Assembly: GCA_016193385.1 (NCBI GenBank)
Contig: JACPSF010000130.1
Location: 1 to 13,230 of the forward strand
Length of the DNA: 13,230 nt
Direction of reading: 5' to 3'
Source of the DNA: Deltaproteobacteria bacterium
GTDB taxonomy: Bacteria; Desulfobacterota_B; Binatia; UBA9968
Of the stretch, positions 6,615 through 13,230 are shown piece by piece; within the stretch, counting starts at the first letter, position 1, and each line of letters begins with the position of its first letter. The position numbers were made by a program, and so were the translations under genes. The notes under the pieces were generated by a model, which made no database searches, had not been told where the DNA came from, and saw only the letters and a list, made by a program, of their open reading frames with translations.

Positions 6615-7833
6615 TTATACCCGCACGCCGAGCTTATAGGCCTCATGCACGGCGTTGTACATGTCCCGGGGCATCACCGCGTCTCCGATCAGATAAATCT
6701 CGTCGCACAGGTACTCGCAGGTGAGGAAAAGCTCTTGCTGAGAGACCCGCGGGCCCGCATAAATCACCGCGTCGGCGGGGGTCACCTCTTCCTGACCGTC
6801 GGCACCGCGCACCCGTACACCGCCCCCCTCCAGGTCCAAGGCGCGCGTCTGGGTTAAGGCGCGGACTTTCAGGTCCTTGATCCACTGGTCGTGACGCCAC
6901 TTGAACGTGATCCCTACGTCCTTCCCCCAGCGCTTCCCATCCTCGATCAAGGTGACCTGCTTGCCGTTGTTGGCCAGGTACTCGGCCGTGACCAGCCCGA
7001 GCCGGTCGCCCGAGAGCACGACGACTCTATCGCCCACGTCCGTATTCTCCAGCCCCTTGCCCATAAACTCTAGAGCCGACAGGAGGGGTATCCCGTTGCC
7101 TTGGAAAGAGGGCTTGGCCAGCCGCACGCCCGCAGCCACCACCACGTCGGGGCGTTCCTTCTTGACGAGGTCCCGCGTGACCTCCGTGTTCAGAACGAGC
7201 GGCACCCCGTGTTTTTTCAGCATCGTTAGATAATAATCCTGAGCTTTCCCGAAAATGTCCCCTCCGCTGATTTCCCGCAGCGCCGCCGTCGTCTGACCGC
7301 CGACCCGGTCGCGCTTCTCATAGACGGTCACCTGGTGTCCTCTCTGAGCCGAGGTGACGGCGAACTCCAACCCGGCCGGGCCCCCTCCCACGACCAGGAC
7401 CTTCTTGATCTGGGAAGCCCGGGTGATGTCGTACTCGGGCTCCACCTCATGGCCCAGCCGGGCGTTCATTGTGCACGCGTACGGAATATCGGAGAAGAGG
7501 CGGGCGAGGCATGTGAGGTCCCCAATGCAGGGCTTGATCTCCGGGGATCTTAACCTCCCGGGAAACGGCCTCCGAGATCGGAAGCCAGCCGTCGTGGGGA
7601 ACGTCGCGTCCCAGGGCTCCGGTGCGCGATTCGTGCCAGCCGATGACCAGTGAGATCAAATCGCACCCGGCTCTCTCGGCGATCTTGAGGTGTAACCCTC
7701 CGGGGTACAGTAGTTCGAGATTCAGCACGCCGCGTACTTGATCCGGTTCGGGACATTGCGCTTGCCGATCTTTCCGGGCTGGAAGAGGTGCGCAAAGCGC
7801 GGGTCAAAATCATGGGCCTTCAATGCTCTCCAT
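6615..7833 (-). pseudogene. OYE/TMADH-type flavin oxidoreductase, multiply deleted
   Basis: Three recognisable pieces of one NADH:flavin oxidoreductase (2,4-dienoyl-CoA reductase/trimethylamine dehydrogenase type) lie in order in different frames. Piece 1 (about 7823-7722) has the barrel start DPRFAHLFQPGKIGKRNVPN ending KYAAC and a stop. Piece 2 (7728-about 7545) has LLYPGGLHLKIAERAGCDL and [15 protein letters not shown], from late in the barrel. Piece 3 (about 7543-6615) has the iron-sulfur region and an intact FAD/NAD domain ([14 protein letters not shown] near the start, [19 protein letters not shown] at the end). About 200 barrel residues are lost between pieces 1 and 2 and about 40 between 2 and 3. 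The cluster motif reads CIGDLTC with the second Cys replaced by Asp, then x11-C. The ATG at 7469 could still yield a 284-residue dinucleotide-binding fragment. Confidence 0.85.
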
Positions 7834-7863
7834 CCTCCTTCTGGTGTTCTGCTGCGAGTCTTC

Positions 7864-8034
7864 TTACTTGGCGGCCCCGCTCTCTTGCGGAGGCTGCTGG
7901 GGAAGGGACTTTCCGGCCTTCAGGATCTCCACCGCTTGAGCGAAGCGGTTATGGAAGGTTGTCTCTGTCAAGGTCGTGGCAAGGTTGATAGAAATCCGCC
8001 GCTTGGTGACTACTGTAACCTTGGTGCTAGTCAT
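7864..8034 (-). CDS. small protein of unknown function
   Basis: A 56-residue basic protein: a beta-like N-terminus (MTSTKVTVVTKRRISINLAT), an amphipathic helix (FHNRFAQAVEILKAGKSL) and a Gln/Pro tail. I do not recognise the family. The ATG has no clear ribosome-binding site of its own but overlaps the stop of a 17-codon ORF as ATGA, suggesting translational coupling. It lies between the membrane protein gene and the flavoenzyme remnant on the same strand. The same frame stays open upstream to 8277, but that overlaps the membrane protein gene and is unlikely to be used. Confidence 0.55.
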   Translation of the reverse strand: MTSTKVTVVTKRRISINLATTLTETTFHNRFAQAVEILKAGKSLPQQPPQESGAAK

Positions 8035-8084
8035 ATCGATCGGATCACACCAAAAAGCCCGGCGATTCCCATTCCTCTCTTCAT
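8031..8084 (-). CDS. 17-codon ORF with a strong RBS (leader peptide or frameshifted start)
   Basis: AAAAGGAGG is followed at ideal spacing by ATG at 8084, which encodes only MKRGMGIAGLFGVIRSI before a TGA that overlaps the next ATG (ATGA, 8034-8031). This is the best ribosome-binding site in the interval, so the ORF is probably translated. It could couple translation of the 56-residue protein, or it may be the true N-terminus of that protein separated by a single-base change. Confidence 0.5.
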   Translation of the reverse strand: MKRGMGIAGLFGVIRSI

Positions 8085-8149
8085 CTTCGCCTCCTTTTCC
8101 TAGTGGGACCCCTAGCTGCGGCGAAATCTTGATAGACGCTCCTTGCAAT

Positions 8150-8935
8150 TCAGGCGGTTTGGGTGTGGTCCACGATCTTGTTTCCCAGGTAGCCCGCGTG
8201 GCTGATCCCCAGAATGGCGATGAGGCCATCGGGAAGGATGGGAAAGCTCGCGAGTTCCTGAGGGGACTTTGTCGCAATCATCTGGAAGAGAAGAACAGCA
8301 TAGCTCACGGCAGCCACCAGGGTAAAGAAAAACATCTGCACTTTGGCCATGTCGATGTAGGCGGTATTCTTGATCTCCTCCCCCTCGAACATGTCCGAGA
8401 AGCGAGCGTCCGCCGGGCTCGGGTTGCCATAGAGAGTTCCCTCGATGTTCTCCTGAATCTCCGCTTCCGGCTGCTTGAGCTCGGCTGCGGCTTTCTTGGT
8501 CACCGCCTCGGCGTTGGCGGGAGTCTTGACTTTCTTCGTGCTTAAGATCAAAGGAGTGCCCACCAGGGAAGTCGTGCTGATCCCGAGCAAAGCCCACAGT
8601 CGCCAGTCGAGCTCGATAGCCAGAGGATCGGAGATACCGCCGGCTGCAACCCGGGAAAGGGCCATGGTCAGATAGGCTGAGAGGATGAGCAGGGTCCAGA
8701 CGACGATCTGAAACCGGGAGAGGCTCATGAGATTGCGCTCGTTGATCAGGATCCCCGCCGGCCGCCCGCAGACCCGGATGCCCAGAACGATCATAAAAAC
8801 CAGCAGGAAGAGGGCCGTGAGAATCCAGTTGAGCCCCTGCGTGACCCACAACCCCGAGGCGGTCATGCCGGCCACGAGAAGGATCAGGAGAAAGATCATA
8901 AACCCGCTGCCGATCGGCTTATTGTCCGTGCCCAT
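8150..8935 (-). CDS. six-helix membrane protein with internal repeat, unknown function
   Basis: A 261-residue inner-membrane protein with hydrophobic segments at about 11-31, 36-56, 76-97, 110-132, 198-222 and 235-252, and a hydrophilic, Lys/Glu-rich loop at 133-197. AAGGAGG 8 bases before the ATG at 8935 supports the start. Two helix pairs look alike: RFQIVVWTLLILSAYL plus WALLGISTTSLVGTPLI, and KVQMFFFTLVAAVSYAVLLF plus IAILGISHAGYLGNK. Both carry Q three to four residues before W/F-T-L, and L-L/I-L-GIS later. I recall uncharacterised bacterial proteins with GISHAGYL-type motifs but no function. It heads a minus-strand gene group, transcribed divergently from tRNA-Glu. Confidence 0.75.
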   Translation of the reverse strand: MGTDNKPIGSGFMIFLLILLVAGMTASGLWVTQGLNWILTALFLLVFMIVLGIRVCGRPAGILINERNLMSLSRFQIVVWTLLILSAYLTMALSRVAAGGISDPLAIELDWRLWALLGISTTSLVGTPLILSTKKVKTPANAEAVTKKAAAELKQPEAEIQENIEGTLYGNPSPADARFSDMFEGEEIKNTAYIDMAKVQMFFFTLVAAVSYAVLLFQMIATKSPQELASFPILPDGLIAILGISHAGYLGNKIVDHTQTA

Positions 8936-9012
8936 AGGCCGTTCCTCCTTGAACTGAGCGATCTCCCGCTCAATCTGGAAATCTTGTCGGGTTAGGGGCT
9001 GAATTGAGGGCT

Positions 9013-9042
9013 ATTGTAGACCGCCTGTGGCTTGGAATACAA
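9013..9042 (-). promoter_or_regulatory. candidate promoter of the membrane protein gene
   Basis: On the minus strand TTGTAT (9042-9037) and TACAAT (9018-9013) are 18 bases apart, about 80 bases before the ATG. A small hairpin, GAGCG/CGCTC at 8956-8971, lies in the leader just before the ribosome-binding site. Confidence 0.45.
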
Positions 9043-9089
9043 GGCCGAATAGGGGGCCTGGGAAGCCCACCGGGCTCTACACAGAGAGT

Positions 9090-9117
9090 TTGCTTTTCAG
9101 TATCGACCTGCTATAAT
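9090..9117 (+). promoter_or_regulatory. promoter of tRNA-Glu
   Basis: TTGCTT (9090-9095) and a perfect TATAAT (9112-9117) are 16 bases apart, with a C-rich discriminator (CCCCCTCG) before the start. The latter is typical of stable-RNA promoters under stringent control. The tRNA begins about 20 bases after the expected start. Confidence 0.7.
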
Positions 9118-9142
9118 CCCCCTCGTTTTAACCTACCGTTAT

Positions 9143-9218
9143 GGCCCTATCGTCTAGCGGCCTAGGACGCCGGCCTCTCACGCCGGAAACACGGGTTCGA
9201 TTCCCGTTGGGGCCACCA
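9143..9218 (+). tRNA. tRNA-Glu(CUC)
   Basis: A complete 76-base cloverleaf. The acceptor GGCCCTA pairs with TGGGGCC (one T-G pair), anticodon stem CCGGC/GCCGG holds loop CTCTCAC with anticodon CTC, and the T arm is ACGGG-TTCGATT-CCCGT. Discriminator A and CCA are encoded. It decodes GAG. Confidence 0.95.
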
Positions 9219-9226
9219 ACGCTGCT

Positions 9227-9290
9227 GGCACGTACTTCCCCGTTGAAAGCCGCTCATAAGTACCTCGTCCTGTAGAGCGGTAGCCGTGCC
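9227..9290 (+). ncRNA. possible structured RNA just after tRNA-Glu
   Basis: Nested inverted repeats follow the tRNA: GGCACG (9227-9232) with CGTGCC (9285-9290), and inside it CCGCTC (9250-9255) with GAGCGG (9275-9280). A third pair, GTACTT (9232-9237) with AAGTAC (9258-9263), crosses the inner stem, so it would be a competing fold or a pseudoknot. A pyrimidine run (TTTCCCCCTTCTTC) follows. This may be the tRNA transcript's 3' trailer or terminator. Confidence 0.3.
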
Positions 9291-9405
9291 TTTCCCCCTT
9301 CTTCATCTTCGTACGACTCGAAAATCAAACCAATCACTAAGAGCTTCCGAGGAGAGGTTACACTCTTTAGGGCCTTTAGAGACAAGCCGATATGACGATA
9401 AGTGA

Positions 9406-9660
9406 ATGGAGAAAGTAAAAAATCTCCGGGAAAACGAGTTGAATTTGATGAGCGCTAACCTGAAACTAATGACGGCAATCCAAGCCAGCTCTATCCTTGC
9501 TAAATCCATCCGACTTGTCCCCAACACCCCCAGTATTTTAATCGTTTACGGGAATTCCGACCTTTGCCGCACCATTACCCCCGTTCTCAAAGAAATGAGC
9601 TTTTCCTACATCCTTGCGGGAGGCGAGGGTGAAAATCAACGAGAGCCTCATGGGTTATGA
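9406..9660 (+). CDS. truncated receiver-like small protein
   Basis: An 84-residue frame. After a charged N-terminal helix, residues 42-75 (SILIVYGNSDLCRTITPVLKE, then FSYILAGG) resemble the first beta strand, first helix and second strand of a CheY-type receiver; it then ends without the phosphorylation strand. The usual acidic pair after strand one is replaced by Gly-Asn. Its stop overlaps the start of the next gene as ATGA. The ribosome-binding site is weak. It may be a decayed duplicate of the following gene or a small regulatory stub. Confidence 0.45.
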   Translation: MEKVKNLRENELNLMSANLKLMTAIQASSILAKSIRLVPNTPSILIVYGNSDLCRTITPVLKEMSFSYILAGGEGENQREPHGL

Positions 9661-10115
9661 TCAAAGATGGTCTCGGTCCTCTGATGGCGGGAAGATCTCA
9701 ACTCCGAAAAAGTTCGACTCCTTCGTTACCCAAAGGAGTCCGTTTTCTCATTGCCCACGAGAACCTGTCCTTGCGGAAGTTTATCAAGGGGTGCCTGCAA
9801 AGCATGGGAGGCTCTACCATCCTTGAACTGGTTCCTACAGGAAACGTCTTGAATACGCTCGTTCGGGAAGAAGGTGCTGACGTTCTGATTGTGAACGGGG
9901 AAATTCGTGAGATGCGAGAGTGGAACCTGGTGAAATCGATTCGCTCTCATCCGAAGGTCAACAAGATGAAAGTCATTGTTGTAAGCGGGAATCCAGACAA
10001 GGGATCCATTCTCGGAGCCATCCAGGCCGGAGTCGATGACTACATCATCCTTCCGTTTTCGGCTGTCGCCTTTGAGGATAGGATCCGGACCTTGTTTGCT
10101 AAACGATCGAGTTGA
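9657..10115 (+). CDS. degenerate (pseudo-)receiver protein
   Basis: A 152-residue single-domain protein whose residues 28-148 align along the whole CheY fold: VRFLIAHEN (strand 1), ADVLIVNGEIREM (strand 3), MKVIVVSGNPD (strand 4) and VDDYIILPFS (strand 5). Key residues are lost: the acidic pair is His34-Glu35, the phospho-acceptor Asp is Asn80, and the conserved Lys is Leu132. Only the Thr/Ser position is kept (Ser110). It should not be phosphorylated in the normal way and may act as a constitutive or protein-binding receiver. It has no output domain. It is convergent with a hybrid histidine kinase gene, and its ATGA overlap with the upstream receiver-like ORF suggests coupling. Confidence 0.75.
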   Translation: MIKDGLGPLMAGRSQLRKSSTPSLPKGVRFLIAHENLSLRKFIKGCLQSMGGSTILELVPTGNVLNTLVREEGADVLIVNGEIREMREWNLVKSIRSHPKVNKMKVIVVSGNPDKGSILGAIQAGVDDYIILPFSAVAFEDRIRTLFAKRSS

Positions 10116-10192
10116 TGGGAAGGAATCCGGTCTTTACCTGTCTTCATTCCATGCAGTTTGCTGGAGATTAAGAGCGGGCGGCTTCCTATAGA

Positions 10193-12547
10193 TCAATCCT
10201 CCCTTGGAATAGTTCGTTTTTGTTCTGTCAGTAGATGGGAAACCGTATCGGTGATCTCCAGGGAGCGAAAGGGTTTGGTAATGACCGCGGCAATGCCGTT
10301 TTCACGGATCTGCTTTCCGGTCAGTTCCATTCCCCACGCGCTGATGAGCACAACAGGGATATCCGGGTGATGAGCCTTAACAGCTCTGGCGACCTCCCAC
10401 CCGTCCATCTCGGGCATCTTCAGGTCAGTAAGTACCAGATCGTATCCCCCCTCTCTGAGCAGGGCGAGGCCCTGGGCGCCCGAAGCAGCTCCCTGGGGCT
10501 TGTGACCCGCCAGCTCGAGGATGTCGCAGAGGATCTCCCGAACTTGGCCGTCGTCGTCGATGACCAGAATGTTCCCGGAGTGGCTCGTCACGCAAGGGGC
10601 TGCCAGGATTTTCTGGTCCGCAACCGGGGTTGCGAGGGGGAGTTCGATCGTAAAGGTCGTTCCTTCTCCTTCCTGGCTCTTGACCCAGATGTTTCCCTGA
10701 TGTCTCTGGACAATCCCCTCCACAATGCTGAGCCCGAGCCCCGTTCCTTTCCGATCTTTGGTGGTGAAAAACGGCTGGAAGATGCACTTCTGGGTCTCCG
10801 GAGGAATCCCGATCCCCGTATCACTGATCTCCAGGAGAACGCCGTCTTCGATTGTTTGAGACCGGAAGGTGATCGTCCCTCCTTGGGGCATGGCATCAAC
10901 CGCGTTGAGGATCAGATTGGTGAAAATTTCTCTCAGTTGAGAAGGACTTCCCAGGACCGAGGGCAGCTCCGTGCACTCGTTTCTAATGGTTATGGAAACT
11001 CCCGCGGCCTGAGCTTCCTTTTCCCAGCGGCTCCGGGTGAACTCAATCGCGTCCGCTATAACTGCGACCAGATCGACACAGGTGGTGTGGGGTTCCTCAT
11101 TTTTGACCCGGGCAAACTCTTGTACCCGATGAACCGTGGAGGCTCCGTCTAGGGTGGCCTTTTGGATGACTTCCAGGCTATTTCGAACATCAGGGTCCTT
11201 GATTTTCTTCAGGAGCATCTCGGTGCGGCCGAGGATCGTGGTCAGAAGGTTGTTGAAGTCGTGGGCCACCCCGCTAGCCAGTTCACCCAGCGCCCGCAGC
11301 CGCTCCCCCTGGATCAACCGCTCATGGGTCGATTTAAGCTTCTCATAGGCCTGGCGGGCCTCCTCGTAAAGCCTGGCTTTTTGGACTGCAATTCCCAACT
11401 GGCTCCCGATGGCTTCCAGAAGATGGACTTCAGTCGGTGGGAATTTCCGCGGGGTGCGGCTCCCGAGCTGGAGAACTCCGAACACATCTTCTTGCGCCCG
11501 CACAGGAACCACCATCGCGGAATGAATGCCCTCCCGCTTGAACGTCCGCAGCCCGTCGGATTCCGGGACATTTTCTTCTATCCGGACTTCCTTATAATTT
11601 ATTACACGAGCCACAAGCCTTCCGGTAGCCGGATCTTTGGTGTCCTTGTAGTGTCTTTTCACATTCTCGGGATCCCGGTACCCGCGGTGCGCCATCGGTC
11701 TCAGCACGTCATCTCCAGAGTCGATTAGGTGGATGACTCCCAGGTCAAAGGAGCCCACCGCCAGAGCCTTGTCCAGGATTCCCTCCAGGACCGTGTTCAG
11801 GTTTGGAGAATTTAAAATGATCTGGCTGATCTCGTGGAGGATTTTGAGCTCTTTGTAGCGAGCCTCCCTTTCCATGGCGAGTTTCTTGCTTTCACGGATA
11901 TCGCGGAGGATACCGGTCAGGTTCACCCGCTGCCCCTTTTCGTCTCGAAGTTCCGTTACGGTAATGTTGAACGGGATTCGGGTGCCATCCTTGGCCAGCC
12001 GCTCGCTTTCGTAGTCGCGCACAAACCCCTGCTGCTCCAGCAGAGCCCGAATTTTTTTGATCTCATCGTGCCGCTCGGGGGGAATCAGGCGGAAAAACGG
12101 TTGTCCCAGGATCTCCTCGGCTCGGTAGCCCAGCAAGAGTTCGGCTCCCCGGTTCCAGAAGATGATCCGATCCTGGGGGTCCAGGGTAAAGATGGCGTCC
12201 ACAGATTCCTGGACAATAGCCGAAAGGTAAGTGGGGTCCTGAATCAGGCTCCACAGGCAGGCGGTGTTTCCCAGGGGAATCTCTGTAGCCAGGGGGACCA
12301 GGGATTTGAGAGCAACTGCCACAGATGGATCGCCTGCCACATCAATGAGCAATTGGGGTCGGGAATCTTTCAGCAGTTCTCGAACATCCAGGGTAGTGGG
12401 AACACCCAGATGGCAGGCTAGCTGCAGACCCGGGGCTTGAGGGTCCCGGTCCGCCATGCCGGCGATTTCAATCCCTTCTTTTCCATACCAGAGTTGGAGT
12501 AGCGCCGCGCCCTCGTGGCCGGCGCCAACAATCGCAATCCGAATCAC
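10193..12547 (-). CDS. hybrid histidine kinase: Rossmann-PAS-GAF-HisKA-HATPase-receiver
   Basis: A 784-residue soluble sensor kinase with no membrane segment. Residues 1-100 look like an NAD(P)-binding Rossmann domain (IAIVGAGHEG with GxGxxG at 8-13, and acidic Asp33). A PAS domain follows at about 105-220 (VDAIFTLDPQDRIIFWNRGA), then GAF at about 235-395, and a coiled linker. The kinase core has the H box ASGVAHDFNN (His429), N box (Asn548), G1 DTGIGIP (Asp576) and G2 GTGLGLS (601-607). A receiver domain at 659-775 keeps Asp664-Asp666, phospho-acceptor Asp708, Ser736 and Lys758, so phosphorelay looks functional. The GTG at 12547 is the only possible start, because the frame is closed just upstream; AGGAG lies 11 bases before it. 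The Rossmann domain suggests sensing of a nucleotide or redox state. No output regulator is adjacent except the convergent pseudo-receivers. Confidence 0.9.
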   Translation of the reverse strand: MIRIAIVGAGHEGAALLQLWYGKEGIEIAGMADRDPQAPGLQLACHLGVPTTLDVRELLKDSRPQLLIDVAGDPSVAVALKSLVPLATEIPLGNTACLWSLIQDPTYLSAIVQESVDAIFTLDPQDRIIFWNRGAELLLGYRAEEILGQPFFRLIPPERHDEIKKIRALLEQQGFVRDYESERLAKDGTRIPFNITVTELRDEKGQRVNLTGILRDIRESKKLAMEREARYKELKILHEISQIILNSPNLNTVLEGILDKALAVGSFDLGVIHLIDSGDDVLRPMAHRGYRDPENVKRHYKDTKDPATGRLVARVINYKEVRIEENVPESDGLRTFKREGIHSAMVVPVRAQEDVFGVLQLGSRTPRKFPPTEVHLLEAIGSQLGIAVQKARLYEEARQAYEKLKSTHERLIQGERLRALGELASGVAHDFNNLLTTILGRTEMLLKKIKDPDVRNSLEVIQKATLDGASTVHRVQEFARVKNEEPHTTCVDLVAVIADAIEFTRSRWEKEAQAAGVSITIRNECTELPSVLGSPSQLREIFTNLILNAVDAMPQGGTITFRSQTIEDGVLLEISDTGIGIPPETQKCIFQPFFTTKDRKGTGLGLSIVEGIVQRHQGNIWVKSQEGEGTTFTIELPLATPVADQKILAAPCVTSHSGNILVIDDDGQVREILCDILELAGHKPQGAASGAQGLALLREGGYDLVLTDLKMPEMDGWEVARAVKAHHPDIPVVLISAWGMELTGKQIRENGIAAVITKPFRSLEITDTVSHLLTEQKRTIPRED

Positions 12548-12854
12548 TTACGCAGTCACTCCTGTACCCTCGCCCGGTTTTCCCCCAGAGAGCGTAGGAA
12601 TTTATACTGGAGATATCGACATAATGCCTTTTTTCCTTAAGCACTTGTTTTTCCTTTGGCAATCACTTCAAAAAGTGCCTCCAGAGTGGCTTTGCCTAGA
12701 GGCCGGATTCTCGTGCCGGCTTATCTGTCTGGCCTCAGATCCTCGGGGGCGGCTCTTTGGGCTCCCGAACGGATTGCAGCGAGGGAAGGGAGGAACCGGG
12801 GTGCCCCTTGCCGACGGAGCCGCAAAGATTGGGGGTGGCCAAGAGAATTTCGGA
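12548..12854. other. intergenic region between nagB and the kinase gene
   Basis: No supported gene. The left part, just upstream of the kinase, has a minus-strand TATAAA (about 12606-12611) that could be a -10, without a convincing -35. The middle holds the nagB terminator. A GCCGG/CCGGC inverted repeat near 12702-12720 has no T tract. Confidence 0.4.
12670..12703 (-). terminator. Rho-independent terminator downstream of nagB
   Basis: Read on the minus strand, GCCTCTAG (12703-12696) pairs with CTGGAGGC (12684-12677) as an eight-pair stem with one G-T pair and an 11-base loop, followed by A, C and TTTTT. It lies about 150 bases after the nagB stop and separates nagB from the kinase gene. Confidence 0.6.
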
Positions 12855-13230
12855 CTAGGCGGGTGTTTTCTCATGCGGGCGTGGATCGGCATCCCGGTCC
12901 AGGATGACCGTGAGCTTGGGATGGCGGCGCAGGACGGTAACGGGCATGTCCGTGGTTTCCGGGCCTTCCAGCAGGGCCTTGATGCTTTCTCGCTTGCCGG
13001 GCCCGCTGGCCAGAAGGAGGATCTCGCGGGCTTCCAGGATCGTGGCGATTCCCATCGTGAGCCCGCGTCTCACCCCGTCAACGGGGAGCGGAGTAAAGAT
13101 CCTGGCAACGCTTCCCGGAGTCAGACGCACGACCCGGGTGCGGGAGTCGAAGAAAGAACCGGGCTCGTTGTAGCCGATGTGCCCGTTGACACCGACGCCC
13201 ATCACGACGAGATCGAGGCCGCCCAGTTCC
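12855..13230 (-). CDS. nagB: glucosamine-6-phosphate deaminase, 3' part
   Basis: The last 124 residues of NagB, which converts glucosamine-6-phosphate to fructose-6-phosphate and ammonia in amino-sugar catabolism. The active-site block VMGVGVNGHIGYNEPG is present with the catalytic His and Glu; the residue equivalent to E. coli Asp141 is Asn, which I believe also occurs in Bacillus-type enzymes. LTMGIATILEAREILLLASG and LRRHPKLTVILD match the family C-terminus. It ends sooner than the E. coli enzyme, as in short Bacillus-type NagB. The N-terminal half lies beyond the window. Confidence 0.9.
   Translation of the reverse strand, partial: ELGGLDLVVMGVGVNGHIGYNEPGSFFDSRTRVVRLTPGSVARIFTPLPVDGVRRGLTMGIATILEAREILLLASGPGKRESIKALLEGPETTDMPVTVLRRHPKLTVILDRDADPRPHEKTPA

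Noticed and set aside
8112..8849. 245-codon minus frame overlapping the membrane protein gene
   Set aside because: It is low-complexity and charged without domains. The overlapping frame has clear transmembrane helices and a strong RBS.
10235..11152. 305-codon plus-strand frame antisense to the histidine kinase
   Set aside because: It is a shadow of the conserved kinase and receiver region on the minus strand.
12664..12677. CACTT/AAGTG hairpin as a separate terminator
   Set aside because: It has only five pairs and no following T run, and it overlaps the T tract of the better nagB terminator.
1..13230. CRISPR array or phage structural genes
   Set aside because: No regularly spaced short repeats are present. 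The only direct repeats are the three tRNA 3' ends, and no capsid, tail or terminase gene is seen.

Overview
The window looks like chromosomal DNA of an uncultivated, fairly GC-rich, Gram-negative-like bacterium from soil or sediment. It carries a signal-peptide c-type cytochrome, a large PAS/GAF hybrid histidine kinase, an OYE/TMADH-type flavoenzyme remnant and tRNA genes with encoded CCA. No gene fixes the phylum, and I do not name one.

Region 1 (1-2756) is a tRNA-associated accessory patch. It starts inside the 3' half of a tRNA-Gln(CUG) gene. That 3' end recurs at 724-767 (degenerate) and at 2714-2756 (43 bases identical), like chained attachment sites. The first interval holds an intact VapB-type antitoxin next to a VapC toxin broken by an internal deletion. 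The second holds a BchE-like radical SAM protein. No integrase is visible. Region 2 (2757-3638) holds the opposite wreck: a nucleotidyltransferase (MNT) antitoxin-like gene with its GSxxRG motif deleted, overlapping an intact HEPN gene.

Region 3 (3727-8935, all minus strand) reads in transcription order as follows: a six-helix membrane protein with an internal repeat; a 17-codon ORF coupled by ATGA to a 56-codon gene; an OYE/TMADH-like flavoenzyme pseudogene with two or more internal deletions; a secreted ComEA-like helix-hairpin-helix protein; and, from its own promoter, a secreted single-haem cytochrome fused to a regulatory-like beta domain and a propeller-like region. The cytochrome gene is visibly more GC-rich than the genes around it.

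Region 4 (9090-13230) has tRNA-Glu(CUC) with a good promoter, followed by a possible structured RNA. Next come two overlapping plus-strand genes for receiver-like proteins, the second lacking phosphoryl chemistry residues. Converging on them is a 784-residue hybrid histidine kinase with an N-terminal Rossmann (NAD-binding-like) domain. The 3' part of nagB, with its own terminator, closes the window.

A recurring theme is that vapC, the MNT gene and the flavoenzyme gene are each interrupted by short internal deletions while the surviving pieces stay clearly recognisable. The most unusual intact items are the Rossmann-PAS-GAF-kinase-receiver protein with its convergent pseudo-receivers, the internally repeated membrane protein, the HhH fusion and the tRNA 3'-end array.
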